Positions 43,274 to 56,040 of a stretch of DNA of 64,000 bases are shown piece by piece. A program made the translations under genes and the position numbers. How positions within the stretch are numbered: position 1 is the stretch's first letter; the number at the start of each line of letters is the position of its first letter. Where the stretch lies: NCBI GenBank assembly GCA_009760855.2, contig WPIO01000024.1:2196001-2260000 (forward strand), read 5' to 3'. Under the pieces are notes generated by a model. It was not told where the DNA came from and did not search any database. It saw nothing but the letters and a program-made list of their open reading frames with translations. The stretch is from Cristatella mucedo (Eukaryota; Bryozoa; Phylactolaemata; Cristatellidae).

Positions 43274-43737
43274 GGTACCGGGACAAAGGAAATATTCGTC
43301 TCCAAGTCAAGATTTTACTAGCTTAAAGCTTCGTTCCAAGTACCGACGTAACTGATGCCTCCGCAATGGTAATTAAAAGTTGCCCACATGAGCTGGATAC
43401 CATCATCGATTATTATAAGACAATTGTATTGGACGACAGAGACGCGTCCATAGAGCAGCTTCGGCAATCATCCTTTGAATGTTCAGGATCGAGTCCATAT
43501 GGTCTACCTGGCACTAGCAACTCTTTGTAAGCATGGCACCTTGTCTTGCAGCAGACAATATCCATCAAGCATCTGAATTCAAACTCACTGGACAATTTTG
43601 AAAGGATTAGGACAGAGTAGAGATAGATATATACAGTTTCCAATCGGAAACCGACAGCCGGAAGCATCGAAGGCGAAGTACGTGCAACTCAAAATACTTC
43701 TTCAAATTCTTGTTCCTACCCTAAGATAGTGATAAAT

Positions 43738-44725
43738 AATAATACATTGTATATAGCGCCCTCGGAGAACTCAATCTTTTTCTAGGCAATTTACATTTCA
43801 GCAAAGGAAACTAGATCGAATGGTTAAAGTATCATGCTCAATTCACAACAACAATAACGCGGTTTGGGGTGACATACACAGGGTCAGCATGCAAGTGTAG
43901 TTAGGGGCACCATGCACATTGTAAGCACGCATAAGCACATAAAGAACGTATCACAGGAACCCGGTAGATGCTGTGATAAATATGTGCGTTTTGTAGTTTC
44001 TTTTTAGTTAATTTGGACAAGTCAGGAGATGCCGTGACGCAAATTGGGAGTGAGTTCCAGGCTTTGGGAGTATATGAACTAAAGGCACTATCTCCAAAGG
44101 ATTTTAAGTTTGTACGAAGTATAGATAGCAGTTGGATTTTGAAAAGCGAATGATGCGATGCTTAGCCTAATTGGGGAATAGATCTGATAAGTAGGCTTCA
44201 GCCAAAAAATTGAGAGACCTAAAAGTAAGTGACAAAGCCTTGAAGTCGATCCGTTGCTTGACTGGGAGCGAGAGCAGGTCAGCGAGAAGTGTTGAGATGT
44301 GGCAACTGTGACGCTCACGACAGCCAAGCCTAGCTGCAGAGTTTTGCACCAGCTGTAAACGCCGGATTGCACTGGCAGGTAGACCAGCAAGCAGTGATTT
44401 ACAGGAGTCAAGACGGGATGTCACAAATGCGTAGACCAATTTAGAAGTGGTATCCCTTCTAAACAAGACCAAATTATAGCATTGTTATGTAGCTGAAAGT
44501 AGGTAGTCTTGACAGTAGAGCTGATTAGGTCGGCAAATGAACGGTCATTTTGGAACAGAACACCTAATTCAATAGGAGATATGATGGGGAGCCATTTTGA
44601 GAGTTAGATTTTCCAATCTCTGAATCACACTTGGTTTGCCCATAGCCAGTAAATCGGTCATTAAATTTAAGCAAGTTAGCTGCTATCTCTTTGTGGATGT
44701 CAGCAATGCATGCAGCAAGGGTTTG
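43738..44725 (-). mobile_element. CR1/L2-like LINE, decayed
   Basis: (AAT)n at 43738, TAGCGCCCTCGGAGAACTC hairpin, 3' UTR, ORF2 end and further upstream ORF2 (SAIRRLQLVQNSAARLGCRE around 44330, LVYAFVTSRLDSCKSLLAG around 44420). Frameshifts divide it. It separates the candidate exon at 43065 from the transmembrane exon at 44875. Confidence 0.8.
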
Positions 44726-44874
44726 TAGATGGCCAAGAAGGACCGATTGTTGCTGATCCAGCTTAGTTGTGCATCAGCTTATACCAAAACCTTTAAACCT
44801 TTAAAACCTTTAGTTTTGACGTTGAATATAAAAATGGAGCCTATTCGAGTTTATTTCAATATTTTCCGTTTTAG

Positions 44875-45065
44875 AGAAAAGCGATCCGGAGGTTTTAAAA
44901 GCCAGTGGAATTACGCTTGAAATTATCCTTTACATCCTACTTTCCTTGGTTTTCGTATTTTGCGGTGTGATGCTTGCTGCGGCAGGCCTAGTTGCCTATA
45001 AAAGAGCAAAGGAGAAGCAAAGCCGAAAGTTCAACCTAAGGAGCCTCAAGAGGTACAAGCTGTAA
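44875..45065 (+). CDS. Receptor transmembrane and short basic tail exon (last exon)
   Basis: After CCGTTTTAG the phase-1 frame reads EKSDPEVLKASGITLEI, then the hydrophobic ILYILLSLVFVFCGVMLAAA and GLVAYKRAKEKQSRK, ending LRSLKRYKL and TAA. That is a short extracellular stem, one membrane segment of about 25 residues with no charge inside, and a 24-residue cytoplasmic tail rich in lysine and arginine. The positive residues right after the membrane segment fit a type I receptor. The only tail tyrosines (AYKR, RYKL) do not form a standard signalling motif. The phase-1 acceptor matches the donors of the CUB-like exons. A homologous exon at 40175 is broken by a SINE, so this one looks like the working copy. 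No domain family is recognised beyond this topology. Confidence 0.65.
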
Positions 45066-45156
45066 ATTATTTTGCTACTAGTGTCATCATTCTGCGGTAC
45101 TAATTTTTTTGCATATAGTTAATTCAATTATCTCTTATGTAAGAGATTTAAATTAA

Positions 45157-45675
45157 TAATAATGCATTTGTATAGCGCTCTAAGAGAACTGAATCTCTTG
45201 TTAGGTACTTTACGGATGCTGTGTAGAAAGCATTACTAAATGCTTGATGGTTACGTCCCCAAGCAATAGGTATAGTGTAAGCTGGTACATGCACACGAAA
45301 GAAAAATAGCAAAGACCCACCAAATAATGTAATAAGCAGGTGCGTTTGAAGCTTCTTTTAAAATTTCACCATTTTAGGGGACGTTGTGACACGCGCCGGT
45401 AATGAGTTCCAGGCTTTGGGAGCCTAGGAACTAAAGACACGGTCTCCGACGGTTGCGAGGGATGTACGAGGTATGGTTAATCGATTCGTGTCAGAACAGC
45501 GAGTTGTACGATTCCTTTCCTGTTGGGAGAGTACTTCTGATAGTTAGGTTTGAGCCAGAGAATGAAATGACCTAAAATTTACTGACAAAACCTGGATGTT
45601 GATGCGCTGCTTGATTGGGAGCCAGTGCAATGTCGGCGAGAAGTGGTGTGATGTGACAATTGCGACGTACACGAT
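45157..45675 (-). mobile_element. CR1/L2-like LINE, older copy
   Basis: (AAT)n, TATAGCGCTCTAAGAGAACTG, a diverged 3' UTR and ORF2 end, cut at 45675 where another LINE begins. Confidence 0.75.
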
Positions 45676-46275
45676 AATAATAATAATGCACTTGATAAAG
45701 CGCCCTCAGATAACTTAATCTCTTTCTAGGCGCTCTACATTTGCTGCAAAAGGAAATGCAATTGAATGGTAAGTAAAATCATGCTTGAAAAACAAACAAA
45801 ATGAATAATATGGTTAGGGGTGACATGCACAGGGTCAGCATGCAAATGTGGTTAGTGGCAGCATGCAAAGTGTCAGCACGCATAAGCACGTGATGGACGA
45901 ATCACAGGGACCCACTAAATGCTGTCCTAAATAGGTGTGTGTTTTAAGTTTCTTTTAGATGTGGTCAGGTCAGGGGATGTTCTGACGCAGGTCGGGAGGG
46001 AGTTACAGGCTTTGGGAGCATATGAACTAAATGCACGGTCTCCAAAGGATTTAAGGTTTGTATGAGGTATTTGTAGACTGTTGGATTCCAAAAAGCGGGT
46101 GGTACGATGCTTGACCTGATGGAGGAGTATGTCGCAGAGATAGGCTGGAGCCATAAAATGAAGGGACCTAAAAGTGAGCGACAAAACCTTGAAGTCAATC
46201 CGTTGCTTGACTGGTAGCCAGTGCAGGTCGGCGAGAAGTGGAGTAACGTGGCAACTGCAACGCTCACGACAGATG
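45676..46275 (-). mobile_element. CR1/L2-like LINE, younger copy
   Basis: Close match to the copies at 1 and 3534: hairpin at about 45695-45740, 3' UTR and an ORF2 end open for about 110 codons (LADLHWLPVKQRIDFKVLS). It abuts the older LINE head to tail, and the CGCTCACGACAG sequence lies at both junctions, consistent with insertion into it. Confidence 0.85.
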
Positions 46276-49200
46276 ATTACACTCTCTCTTGGCTTTGCAA
46301 CTACCATAGGTAGGAAAAATCCATAAATTATGAGTTATTAATGAGGTTTCCATCAAATTAAAGTAAAATCGTGTGTTTATCAGTTGACCTTTGGATATTT
46401 TCAAGCGTTAGATTACTATTCGGCTTGGCCTAATGGACGAATGGGTTTATCGCTAATTTAAAAATGTTTCCAAAGCCCTACATAAGCTAATATCACAGCC
46501 TTTTTTCAAGTAAAAGTCGATATCCCAATTATCTTGTATAAACTTCAGTACAAGACGACCAGCTCTCTGCCTGAGGACTAACTTTGCTGAGTGATAGTAG
46601 TTCGGGAAACAACGCTGCGCCATCTCGCACAGTAACAGAAGTTCGCCATCTTACCGCGTGACGGACGGACTCTCTTGCTTTAATTATTAGATACTTTTTA
46701 AGAGTAACTAATGATGGCATTCTTCGAACAATGGTTTCCGACACCATTTTAGTACGTATCATTCTTGTAAATAATGAATGATTAGGGCAGTATTAATTAG
46801 AATTGCAAAAAAAGATGACCGACTCTAATTGGCAATTGGAAATTTCGTATTCTGTCCTAATACAAATTTTAAGAATTTTCGGTGGGGATTCACCCTTTCG
46901 CAAATGAGCTCTCGGCAAAGAGTACAATTACTAGAATGCACCGTCTGTCTGCTAAATTCATCGTCTCATCTCTGCGGCATAGACTCACTTCGCCCTCTGG
47001 TATCCGCCCTTCGCTATCACTCCTCGCGCCTTTTGTTAGCTCCAAGTTATCGGCTTTCTCCCAGGCTAACGCCGTCTCAGCAATGTCGAGGGCGACTCTT
47101 AATGGCATGCTATTTATGTAGCCGGGAACTTTCTTTACTCTTCTCAGTGCCTTAGCGGTTAAAAGCTACAGTTCCCGTGCACTTAATTAGATAGTCTAAA
47201 GAGCTCGGATTGAAGCCAGTGCTCAGCAGGATGTACGGTTATGATATCGTGAACATATTTCAGTCAATCGTTGGACGCAAGTGCTTATCACAACTTCATA
47301 CGCCGAGCTGGTTTGATTCAGTGGTTAAGGTGCTCGCCCCGACCAAAGTCTGGCTGAGGTCGTGGGCTCGAGCCCCGAGGCAAATGTGAAGCACTTGTAT
47401 AGAGATTAAGCTCTCTTGGGGCGAAATACAAATGAATTACATTATATTATGTTATACTAATTATTGCTTTTGGGATTTCATGCAAGGATACTGTATGTAC
47501 AGTTTTGTTCGTTGCGTGGTAAATTACACCTGAACGAGTTTTATTTGAAACATGTTTCTTCCGAGTACTTTGAATTTTTTTGAAAGCAGCTCATTGCAGA
47601 CCAGTTCAAATATTTGTATCTCTAGTCATCCTCGTATTTCTCGCCTAAGCGACATTTTTATCTATTCACCAACATCGGCTCTTTTGGTAGGTCAGAATCC
47701 CTCCTTATGACAAATTATATTCTGACTCATGTGTATATTAAAACAACTTTCTACGGCTACCGGGTGCTAGTTTTTGCTTGGCAATATTGTATAAAAAATT
47801 TGCATTTTGAGTCCTAGAAAAGACAGATTATCGCGGTTTCACTTTAATCAGACTCGCCGCTGCTTAGTCAATTGCTTGCACTCGCACTGAATAAATTTAA
47901 TATCTGTGCTAGCTCACAAATATTATACAAAATTGCCGACGCTAGGATAAACCATATTGAGTTGATTTAACAGTCATATCTGGAATAAAATAGGACACTT
48001 TGACACTTTAAAAAGTACTAAAACAATGTTCAACGATTACAAGTATAGGTGCAGTCGTGACAGAAAGATGCAGAAGTATTACGATATTGTATAATACTGC
48101 GTATCTATACTATGGCTGCATCTACGATTCAATTTGTTAAATAATTATTCTTTTTTAAAAGAATCGTAACATTTAATATCGGCAAGAAGCTTCCATCGTA
48201 CTTTGAATGAAAATAAAGCGAATGGACTTGGCGGCGCCATGGTTTTTGGGCGCAATACATGCAATCTTGCTTTATTGGGTCGAGATCAGCATGGTTTATA
48301 AGTACACGGAACTACACCAGAAAATAATTAAAAATAAGAATGCGAAATTATATTGTTGGCTCAAAACTTGGTTGGCAATTGCTCATTGAGTGGTTTGACG
48401 ACATAATTTCTTCGTTGATGACAGTCGCGGGCATTGCAATAGTAGTGGGCCGACCAGCTCGCTGCCCCAGTGTAGAAAGGGGGCGAATGTCCCCTAGCAA
48501 TTAGATCGTTCACAATCGCACTGGAACATTTAGAACTGGATGCTGGCTGTGAGCATGCGTAAAACGTGTTCACCATTTAAATTTGGCTGCTCGTATATTC
48601 CCTTTCGTGCCATTTCGCACTGGAGATTTCCGAGTCGTCCCGTAAGTGCATATATGGCATTAAATGATGGTCCGACTCATATAGCTATCAGCACAAATCT
48701 ATACTTTGTGTATGGATTTTCTGTCCACAAAACACTCATAGTTACACAATAGTCAAAATACCTAGCTTTCCATAGAAAGAAGAAAGGAACGACAGTTGTG
48801 AACCTCCAAAGAAGCAACGTGTATTGCATTCTATCGTTCTTTGACGAGATTTTACTGATCGTTGGTCGGAGAGTAATCCATGTATACTCATCTGCCGTGA
48901 GCCATCTTCCTGTAGGTTTATCTTAATCAACAAAAGTAGGGCTTGAAACTGTACATACCGGGTTCTCATTGAGATAATAGGTAGCTCCACGTCAGTCTTA
49001 CTTTGGCAACGCTGCCGCGATTTCACAGCCCTTCCCAAATACTGCACAACTACTTGCTTAGATCAGAAATTCTCTCGAGCTATTTCATAGTGCGTGTAAT
49101 TATTGCTTTGAGCATTTATGGCATACAGAACATCATAAAAATGTCCACGCTTCGTGTGAAGCACCCCATTTATTGCCGTCTTCTCGGATGAGTCTACCTG

Positions 49201-49905
49201 TTTCAGAGAAGAAAGGTCAACTCTCGCCTCCGAAAAATCCGTGCCTGCTGTAACAAACGTGGTTCAGTAGCCTGTGCACATATTTCTTAAGGCACGTACA
49301 CAGCACTCGTAATATCAATTCTTTCGTTTCGATGCATTACGAATCCAGCAAAACCTCTTAGCCTCTGACAACGACTAGCGATGTTTAGGTATAACATTGA
49401 CGTCGGCAGTAATGCCGCCTGTGGTTAAACATGGCAGCAACACAAAGTGCCGATACCTTTTCAAGCTAAACAATCTATATCTACTGGTCTTCGTGGTTTG
49501 CTTTTCAAGTTGCATATTGACTTTAAGATCCGGTTACTTAGGTTCTTTATATCCTCAACTCCGTCGCTCCGTCGCTCCGGCCTAACTTGACTAAGTTTGC
49601 TCAACTTCCGGCCATCCGTAGGAACACCCTGCGATCTCACTCTGATCGATTACATCTGCCTTTTATCCAACTTCTGTTCTCTCCAAGACCACGACTTCCA
49701 ACTGGCCTTTCAACAGACCGTCGATTGCTATCACCCATCTGTATTAAAACTCACTGGACACTATCGAAAGGTAGCACGATAGAGTAGATATTGATATCGC
49801 ACGTTTCTAAGTATGTAACTGACAACCAGAAGCATCGAAGGCGACGTTCGTTCACCTAAATGAGTATTTTCAAACTCTTCTTTTCAACTATGATGACTTT
49901 AAGTG
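46270..49905 (+). repeat. Receptor-flank duplication, unit 2
   Basis: Partner of 40545-43735. The best-kept parts are 46890-47130, 47460-47600 and 49740-49880 (AAACTCACTGGACACTATCG; CAGAAGCATCGAAGGCGACG). Unit 2 has its own SINE (47303) and lacks the LINE found at 42170. No intact exon is convincing inside it. Confidence 0.7.
47303..47452 (+). mobile_element. tRNA-derived SINE (family A)
   Basis: GCCGAGCTGGTTTGATTCAG, GGTCGTGGGCTCGAGCCCCG and tail TATAGAGATTAAGCTCTCTT. Absent from the matching place in unit 1 (near 41450). Confidence 0.85.
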
Positions 49906-50455
49906 TCTGTATTATCTCCGTTGACTTGCATACAATCTAAACATATTAATTTTTATTCAAACGATATCAAAATATATCGATCTTACATGGTATTTAGATT
50001 TTTTATTTCAATGTTAATTGTGACTTCGGTTGCAATGATCTCAAATCATGGAACTCTTCACCGTCTAAAATCAAATTATCTTCTGATTTGATTTCATTCA
50101 AAAAGATCTTTCTGTTCTACAAAGACATAGCTCTGTCTGATTGAATTGTCGTCTTATCTGGTTGTGCAATTTAAAACTATTAAGTCACGACTTAAGAAAC
50201 CAGCTACATGCTTTTGCATAGTGCCCCAAAGTTCCTGTCATTTTTCGTGGGTGCTTTGCATACCTGTGAATTATTGAGGGATTTTTATCAACAGGGCTCT
50301 CAGTAACCAGCGGAAGTAAGTCTCGCGTTTGCTTTTGCATGCTTGCCTAAGCATACATCTTGCCTTTTAATAACTATTGATAATTACTTATCTTGCATTT
50401 AGTTGTAATTTATCTGAACGGATTTAGTTCTTTTACACTGTTACACGAGGGCCTA

Positions 50456-50493
<38 letters not shown>

Positions 50494-51055
50494 GTTCATA
50501 ATGTAGAGTATTCCATTCAGTATTGGTGAACGGTTCAAACTTCAAACACCAACAACGGCGTCTAAAAACTCTTCGCTGAGCCCCAAAGCACCACTGAGCG
50601 TCCAACCGTTTTGATTGCCCAAGTACTAATCTGGCCGAGTTACTAGAGCTCAAACACCGATCTATTAAGAGACCTGGGACTTTATAGCTAACTTTGACTT
50701 TACTTAAGCCTTTGTGTATAAATATCTGTTTGTATATATTTTGTCGACGCATTGGCACTGTGAAGTATTAAATATTCACGCCACGACATCTTTGCAAATA
50801 GCAGATACTCAGATTGTCGGCGGCCTTTGTTAAAGCTCTGAGTAAATGAGATTAATAAATCTGGGTGAAGGATCGAGAAACTCGCCGGAGAAATCTGCCA
50901 GCTTGGAGCACGAACATGGTTAGTCTTTTAAGTGTGCAAAATGCCTCCCAAACGACAGCATATTCCTAATGCAAGCATTTCCCTAATCATGGCCGCAGCG
51001 TCCATCCCACTATAAACAGTGCAAAGGGCTCTCATCACAGTTTGCATTTGTAATG
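49906..51055. other. No gene recognised; (ATT)n at 50456-50492
   Basis: A 37-bp (ATT)n run is the only clear element. It could be the tail of a minus-strand retrocopy, and the minus strand is open for about 100 codons from 50758, but no reverse transcriptase motif or hairpin is present. Confidence 0.45.
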
Positions 51056-52250
51056 ATAATAAAAATAGTAATAGCAATAATACATTTATATAGCACCCTC
51101 AGAGAACTTAATCTCTTTCTGCGAACTTTAAATTTTCTGCAAAGGAAGCATGATCAAATGGTTAGCAAAAAATGCATGATAATTGAACAGCACGCAGAAC
51201 ATGGTTAGCTGTGGTATGCATAGGTCAGCATCAACTATGGTTTAGTGGCACCATGCAAAGTTTCAGCACACATAAGCACACGAAAGACGAATTAGATTGG
51301 CCCACTAAATGCTGTGATAAATATATGCGTTTTTAGTTTCTATAAAAATGTGGTCATGGCTACCGAATGCGTACCGAAAGCCGCTTAGGCTGTGAGTGCG
51401 CTATACAAAACTCTCCTGCGTAACACCCACATGTCTTTATGACTTTTTGGAGTTACTGACGGAGATACATTACATTACATTATATGTCAGGGGATGGCGT
51501 GACGCAAGTTGGAAGTGAGTTCCAGACTTTGGGAGCATACGAATTTTTGAGATCCGTACGAGGTGTAGGTAAGCGATTAGATTCCGAAAAGCTGGTGGTA
51601 CGATGCTTAGCCTGGTGGGGGAGTAGATCTGATAGGTAGGCTGGAGCCAAAGAGTTGGAGGGACCTAAAAGTGAATGACAGAACCTTGAAGTCTACGTGC
51701 TGTTTGACTAGGACCCAGACCAGGTCGGCGGGAAGTGGTGTAATGTGGAAACTCCGACTCTCACAACAGACAAGCGTAGCTGTTATGTAGATGAACGTCG
51801 GCAGGTTTGACTGTAGACGTGTTTCCGAATCACACTTGGTTTGCCCATGACTAGTAATTTGGGAGTGTCATCGTTCAATTCTAGGAATTGACTGCCATCC
51901 ATCTGTGGATTTCATCAATTCATGCAGCCAGGGATTTGATAGAATTCGATGTACTCGAAGGCTGTGAGGGATCAGAGCAAAGGTACAACTGAGTTTTATC
52001 TGCATAGAATTGGAAGCCTAGATTGTGCCTGGCAGTCACATCGGCTGGAGGAAAAGTATAAGCCGTGAAAAGAACGGGAACAGCATAAAGCACTGAGGTA
52101 CTCCATACTTCACTGGCTTTACAGATGATCTCTGTCCATTTGTATCAATACTCCGGAGTCTCCCACTTAGATTGGACCTGAACCGTTGCAGTGCTGTGCC
52201 AGTGATGCCCAGGCCAGATGAGAGGCTCTCAAGAAGGACTAATGATTATG
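51056..52250 (-). mobile_element. CR1/L2-like LINE with catalytic motif region
   Basis: Tail, hairpin (TAGCACCCTCAGAGAACTTA), 3' UTR and ORF2 on the minus strand. Near 52010-51980 the frame reads FQFYADKTQLYLC, the reverse transcriptase palm motif YADD with the second aspartate replaced by lysine, followed by HRWMAVNS near 51890. About 120 bp at 51360-51480 (CTCTCCTGCGTAACACCCAC) is an unrelated insert like that at 21840. The enzyme is inactive. Confidence 0.8.
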
Positions 52251-52983
52251 TTTGACAGTTAATGATTTTATTAATAGAACAGCTTTATTTTGCCTTTGAT
52301 CAAGCATTGAGTCGATTTCTAGATCCGCTATCTGGCTTACATGCTGATTCGCTCGCTTGTGCTAGCGTGTATATCCTACCTAATTTCTTCTCCAGTGTGC
52401 TCACGCACAAATACACAACCAAAAGCTCATTCACCATCCACTCCTCATTATCCGCTTATCTCGCTGACATACCTGCTATATAAAATCTGTTAGCTATTGA
52501 GCCTTCAGTGTGTATTCGACAGAATTAGGAAACTCGCTACTGGCTATGGTCACTACCTGCGAATAATTTGCAGCATTTCAGTCTTCCAAACTTGCATCAT
52601 CTCCAACCATCTTTCTCTTCAGCTTCTTTTTTTATCTATGCTTTCGTGCATACCTGTGCACGATTCACTTTAAGTTTTTGCCAGAGGTCCTTAACATCAT
52701 GTATTCACTGGCCATTGGCTATTAATTCTCTTTCAGCAAGATGTTCAGAGCCTGGATAAAGAGGTAGCCCTTTAGGGTCGTTTAAATAGAATATATTATG
52801 CTTGGAAACAGTCTGTACTATTTTCCTGTTGATATAAGTTTTTTAAAATCGCTGATGCCTAAGGTAAGTAAAAATAGTTATCTTTACGATAGAAAATTAC
52901 TTGTTTGGTCAGATCATTAATATTTTGAAGTCTCACATTTTTCTGTTGGGCGTAGTAAGAATGTCTGGTAAGCGAATGCTACA

Positions 52984-53130
52984 CGCCGAGCTGGTTTGGT
53001 CTAGCGGTAAAGGTGCTCGCCCCGACTAAGGTCTGACTGAGGTCGTGGGCTCGAGCCCCAAGGCATATGTGAAGCGCCTGAATAGAGACTAAGTTCTCTT
53101 GGGGCGCTATATAAATGAATTATATTTTTA
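52984..53130 (+). mobile_element. tRNA-derived SINE (family A)
   Basis: Full-length copy, GCCGAGCTGGTTTGGTCTAG to GGGGCGCTATATAAATG. It is absent from the matching place in block 1 (near 7950), so it inserted after the block duplication. Confidence 0.9.
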
Positions 53131-54159
53131 TACATGTTTTGTACCAGTGTATACATTAGTGAGAATTCGGTGGGAAAATATAAAGTAGTATCCATCAAGT
53201 TATAATTAGAGATGCCTGACACAAAATAATGTATAATCCTGAAGCGTAGGAGAATAGTGACTAGTCATATTTGATCGAAGCGCTGTCAAGAAGTTATCTG
53301 GAACCAGCAGATTCCTCTAGCTAGCTGCGATGAAAATTTAATCAAAATCAAGGCATATTTCAAAAAATTGTCAGTTAAAATGGGTATGAGCCTGAAAAGC
53401 ATACTTTGGTGCGCCTGTGACGGATCAAGACAAGCCCTGGACACCTCGCTTTACACAAGAATGCCAATGACAAATTGAAGTTAAGGTGACCATTTGCTAC
53501 CATCTCTATAGAATTTCCCTGCAAAATTATGTTTTCCGTTTACTATAGTCAGAAAGACGAGCTGTGTTTCTTCAATAATTTTTGCGGTCATTTTGATGCT
53601 AAAAGAGTCATCTGTAACCTGTGTGAACGACACCCAGTAAAAGAGAGCAAAATAAGGCAGCAGCTCACCTGAAAGAGGCTTTTCAACAGCTGTTGGAGGC
53701 AACGGTTAAAGCCAGTTTCCGTGTGGGACACAGGTAAAGAAGACTATAGAGTGTGACGAATTCAAAATAATACGAACAACACAGAAAAGGCTTCTCGGAA
53801 CAGTTCTTTGCAGTTCTCACCTCTTTCTAGGCAATGTCGCAGCTGAAAGCTATCAACAGCCGGTTCACGCTCTCCTAAGTGACAACGGCTGAATGGAAAG
53901 TCAGATTCTCTAAAAGCTCATTTTATAGATGCGGATTTCTTAAAATGCAAGGACAAATTTAGTTGACCTTATCCATAGAAACACGTTTGAGTGGTTACCA
54001 AGAAACGCCTGACTTCAAATGTCATTACTAAGACCAGTTAAACAGAATAAGTGGGAGCTATTTTTATGCGCTTCGTTGAGAAAGTGATCTACAGCATTAC
54101 CTCAAATCTAGAGCATCCAGATATTTGAATACCCTTTTGATGAACCCTTATGAGTGGTC

Positions 54160-54330
54160 ACTTTTAATTAATATACGTATATTAATTATACGTAATATTT
54201 AATAATATTACGTATTAATTATACGTATATTAATCTATAACATATTAATATTAATATAGATAGACAGATAGATATATAATTAAATAATATATATTAATAT
54301 TTTAATATATTTAATAAATATACGTGAATA
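54160..54330. repeat. AT-rich palindromic tract
   Basis: Nested palindromes such as TTAATATACGTATATTAA and TATTACGTATTAATTATACG form most of the segment; a short GATA run lies at 54259-54278. Not present in block 1. Confidence 0.8.
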
Positions 54331-55244
54331 ATGTTCTTTCTGACAAAATGCGAGCCCCAAGACAGTAATTGCCTCGTCTAGTTTCCAGAAATGTTATCAT
54401 CTCAAGTTAACTATATTCCAGGCCACAAAAGCAAGTTGGTCCTGGACAATAGCTGTTTTCTTGGCTTCTGTGGTACAAGCAAAAATGAAAGTACAGCTAC
54501 GAACTAAAGAAAATGCTTACTTATTATTTTTTCTATTATCTTTGCTGTCATTAAGATAGTTTGCAAATGCAAGCAATGAATAGTCCAAATGAACTGTTGC
54601 TTTCTCAAACGGTTAACGGCTCTGCAATTACATAGATAGTTTAAGGAGGTTTTAAGCTCAAACTGTTAACGGCTCTGCAATTCTGTAGATTGTTTAAGGA
54701 GATACTAAACTTATTCTTTTGGACAGCATTTGAGACAGGTCCCAAACAACCAGTTAGTAGTCTTTGATGGTCGCAGCTTACAATTTGTCGATTGGCTCTT
54801 GTCTGAAAATAAATAAATCTTAATTTATAATCCCGCTGCAGTATATTAACAGACTTTCCGCTTGCTTCTAGTTACGCTATCTACCTGCTGACAGCGTCCA
54901 AATTTTTAAAATCACATTTTAGTGCTTCTTAGTCTGCTATTTCCAATAGGTTCATGCAGCAATACACTTAGCTGCTCCCTACACAAACGGGCAGTTTTGC
55001 AGCTTCGTATGTTTTAACTTGCATTCGTAGGCTTGGTGAGTAATTAAAAAGTGTCAAAACAATGCTGACTTATTAGACGGCGCTAGAAATAGGATCGCAC
55101 CCTTTGACCTGCTGGCAATAACCGGCTAGATGCACAAAAAATTAATGCAAGGTCACCAAACATGCACGCAGAGCAATTTAATCCTCAATATAAAGCCTCG
55201 GCTGCTGTTGGTACTATTCTCTTCACCAACTAACAGGATTTTCT

Positions 55245-55345
55245 ACTATTTCTTTTGCAAAAAATGTAAAGTGCCTCATAAGAGATTGAGCTCTCTGAGT
55301 GCGCTTTATCAAATGTATTATTATGATTATCATTATTATTATCTC
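55245..55345 (+). mobile_element. LINE 3' tail
   Basis: TTTTGCAAAAAATGTAAAGT, then AGAGATTGAGCTCTCTGAGTGCGC and an irregular (ATT)n run. Tail-only copy. Confidence 0.75.
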
Positions 55346-55713
55346 GAGCATGATAAATTTCGGTCACTAATGGGAAAATATTTATCGACAATCCACAAAC
55401 AAGCGCGTGCGTTTTGGTATGTACGCCTCTATGTGCCGTTCAGTATCTTCCCACGCAATAGGCCACAAGTTTCTGAGCTATCTTACCTTCTGTAGCGTAA
55501 AATAATGCAAACAACTCGTTTATTGACACGCAACTCTAGTAATACCGATCAACACAATCGGGGCCTCGAGGCAGAGCACACAAGTCCATACCCAGCAGGG
55601 AACTGACCTTTCCGCTGGATAGCACCTTCCAGTCCCGATGAATCCCCCCAAAAGTCTTCCTCACCTCCCAGCACCTAAACCAGGCTGCCTTTTGGCGGCC
55701 CTTAGCAAAACTT

Positions 55714-56040
55714 TTGATTTTTTATACTGCGAAGGAGAAAAGCCTGCAGTGCAATAACCAGCAAACCATAAAACCAAATTCCCCAGTGATTATAAAATCT
55801 TTCAGAGAGTTTTACACGCCTCTTCCTCAAACACTGGCTCCTCTTACTACTCTTGTGCGGCCGCCTCTAGCGTCTACCCCTGCACGAGCGCCTCCAGTCT
55901 CTTTACCTTTGCTGTTGCCTCGAGCGACTGCTTCGTGGCAGGCACCTGTCAGGTGTCTGCTCGGGCGCCTCGAGCTTATTCTCTGATGCGGCTACATCGA
56001 GCGTCTGCTTCGAGGCGGGCGCCTCTCGAGTGAGAGAACG
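55714..56040 (+). repeat. 27-bp minisatellite, block 2 copy (possible coding)
   Basis: Counterpart of 10800-11010. In one frame the 9-residue period is visible (CAAASSVYP, CTSASSLFT, FAVASSDCF). In another, a Pro/Leu-rich frame runs open for 90 codons from 55714 (for example PLPQTLAPLTTLVRPP). Two open frames over the same tract are a consequence of the repeat, so neither is safe as a protein. Confidence 0.45.

Larger units (their letters stand above)
40545..43735 (+). repeat. Receptor-flank duplication, unit 1 (pairs with 46270-49905)
   Basis: Colinear matches, for example 40670 with 46385, 41060 with 46940, 41520 with 47495 and 43590 with 49750. The offset grows from 5.7 to 6.15 kb. Taken with the transmembrane exons (40175 and 44875), the duplicated unit runs from that exon downstream; LINEs between 45157 and 46275 separate exon and flank in unit 2. 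Identity is low, so it is an old duplication. Apart from the LINE fragment at 42170 and the exon candidate at 43065, the interior is unassigned. Confidence 0.7.

Noticed and set aside
48207-48389. Hydrophobic 60-codon frame (MDLAAPWFLGAIHAILLYW) as a second signal-peptide exon
   Set aside because: No usable splice donor at the expected place, and the matching position in the other duplication unit does not code anything similar.
53481-53702. 74-codon minus-strand frame in block 2
   Set aside because: Block 1 has stops in the matching sequence and the strand is opposite to the tail exons; probably chance.
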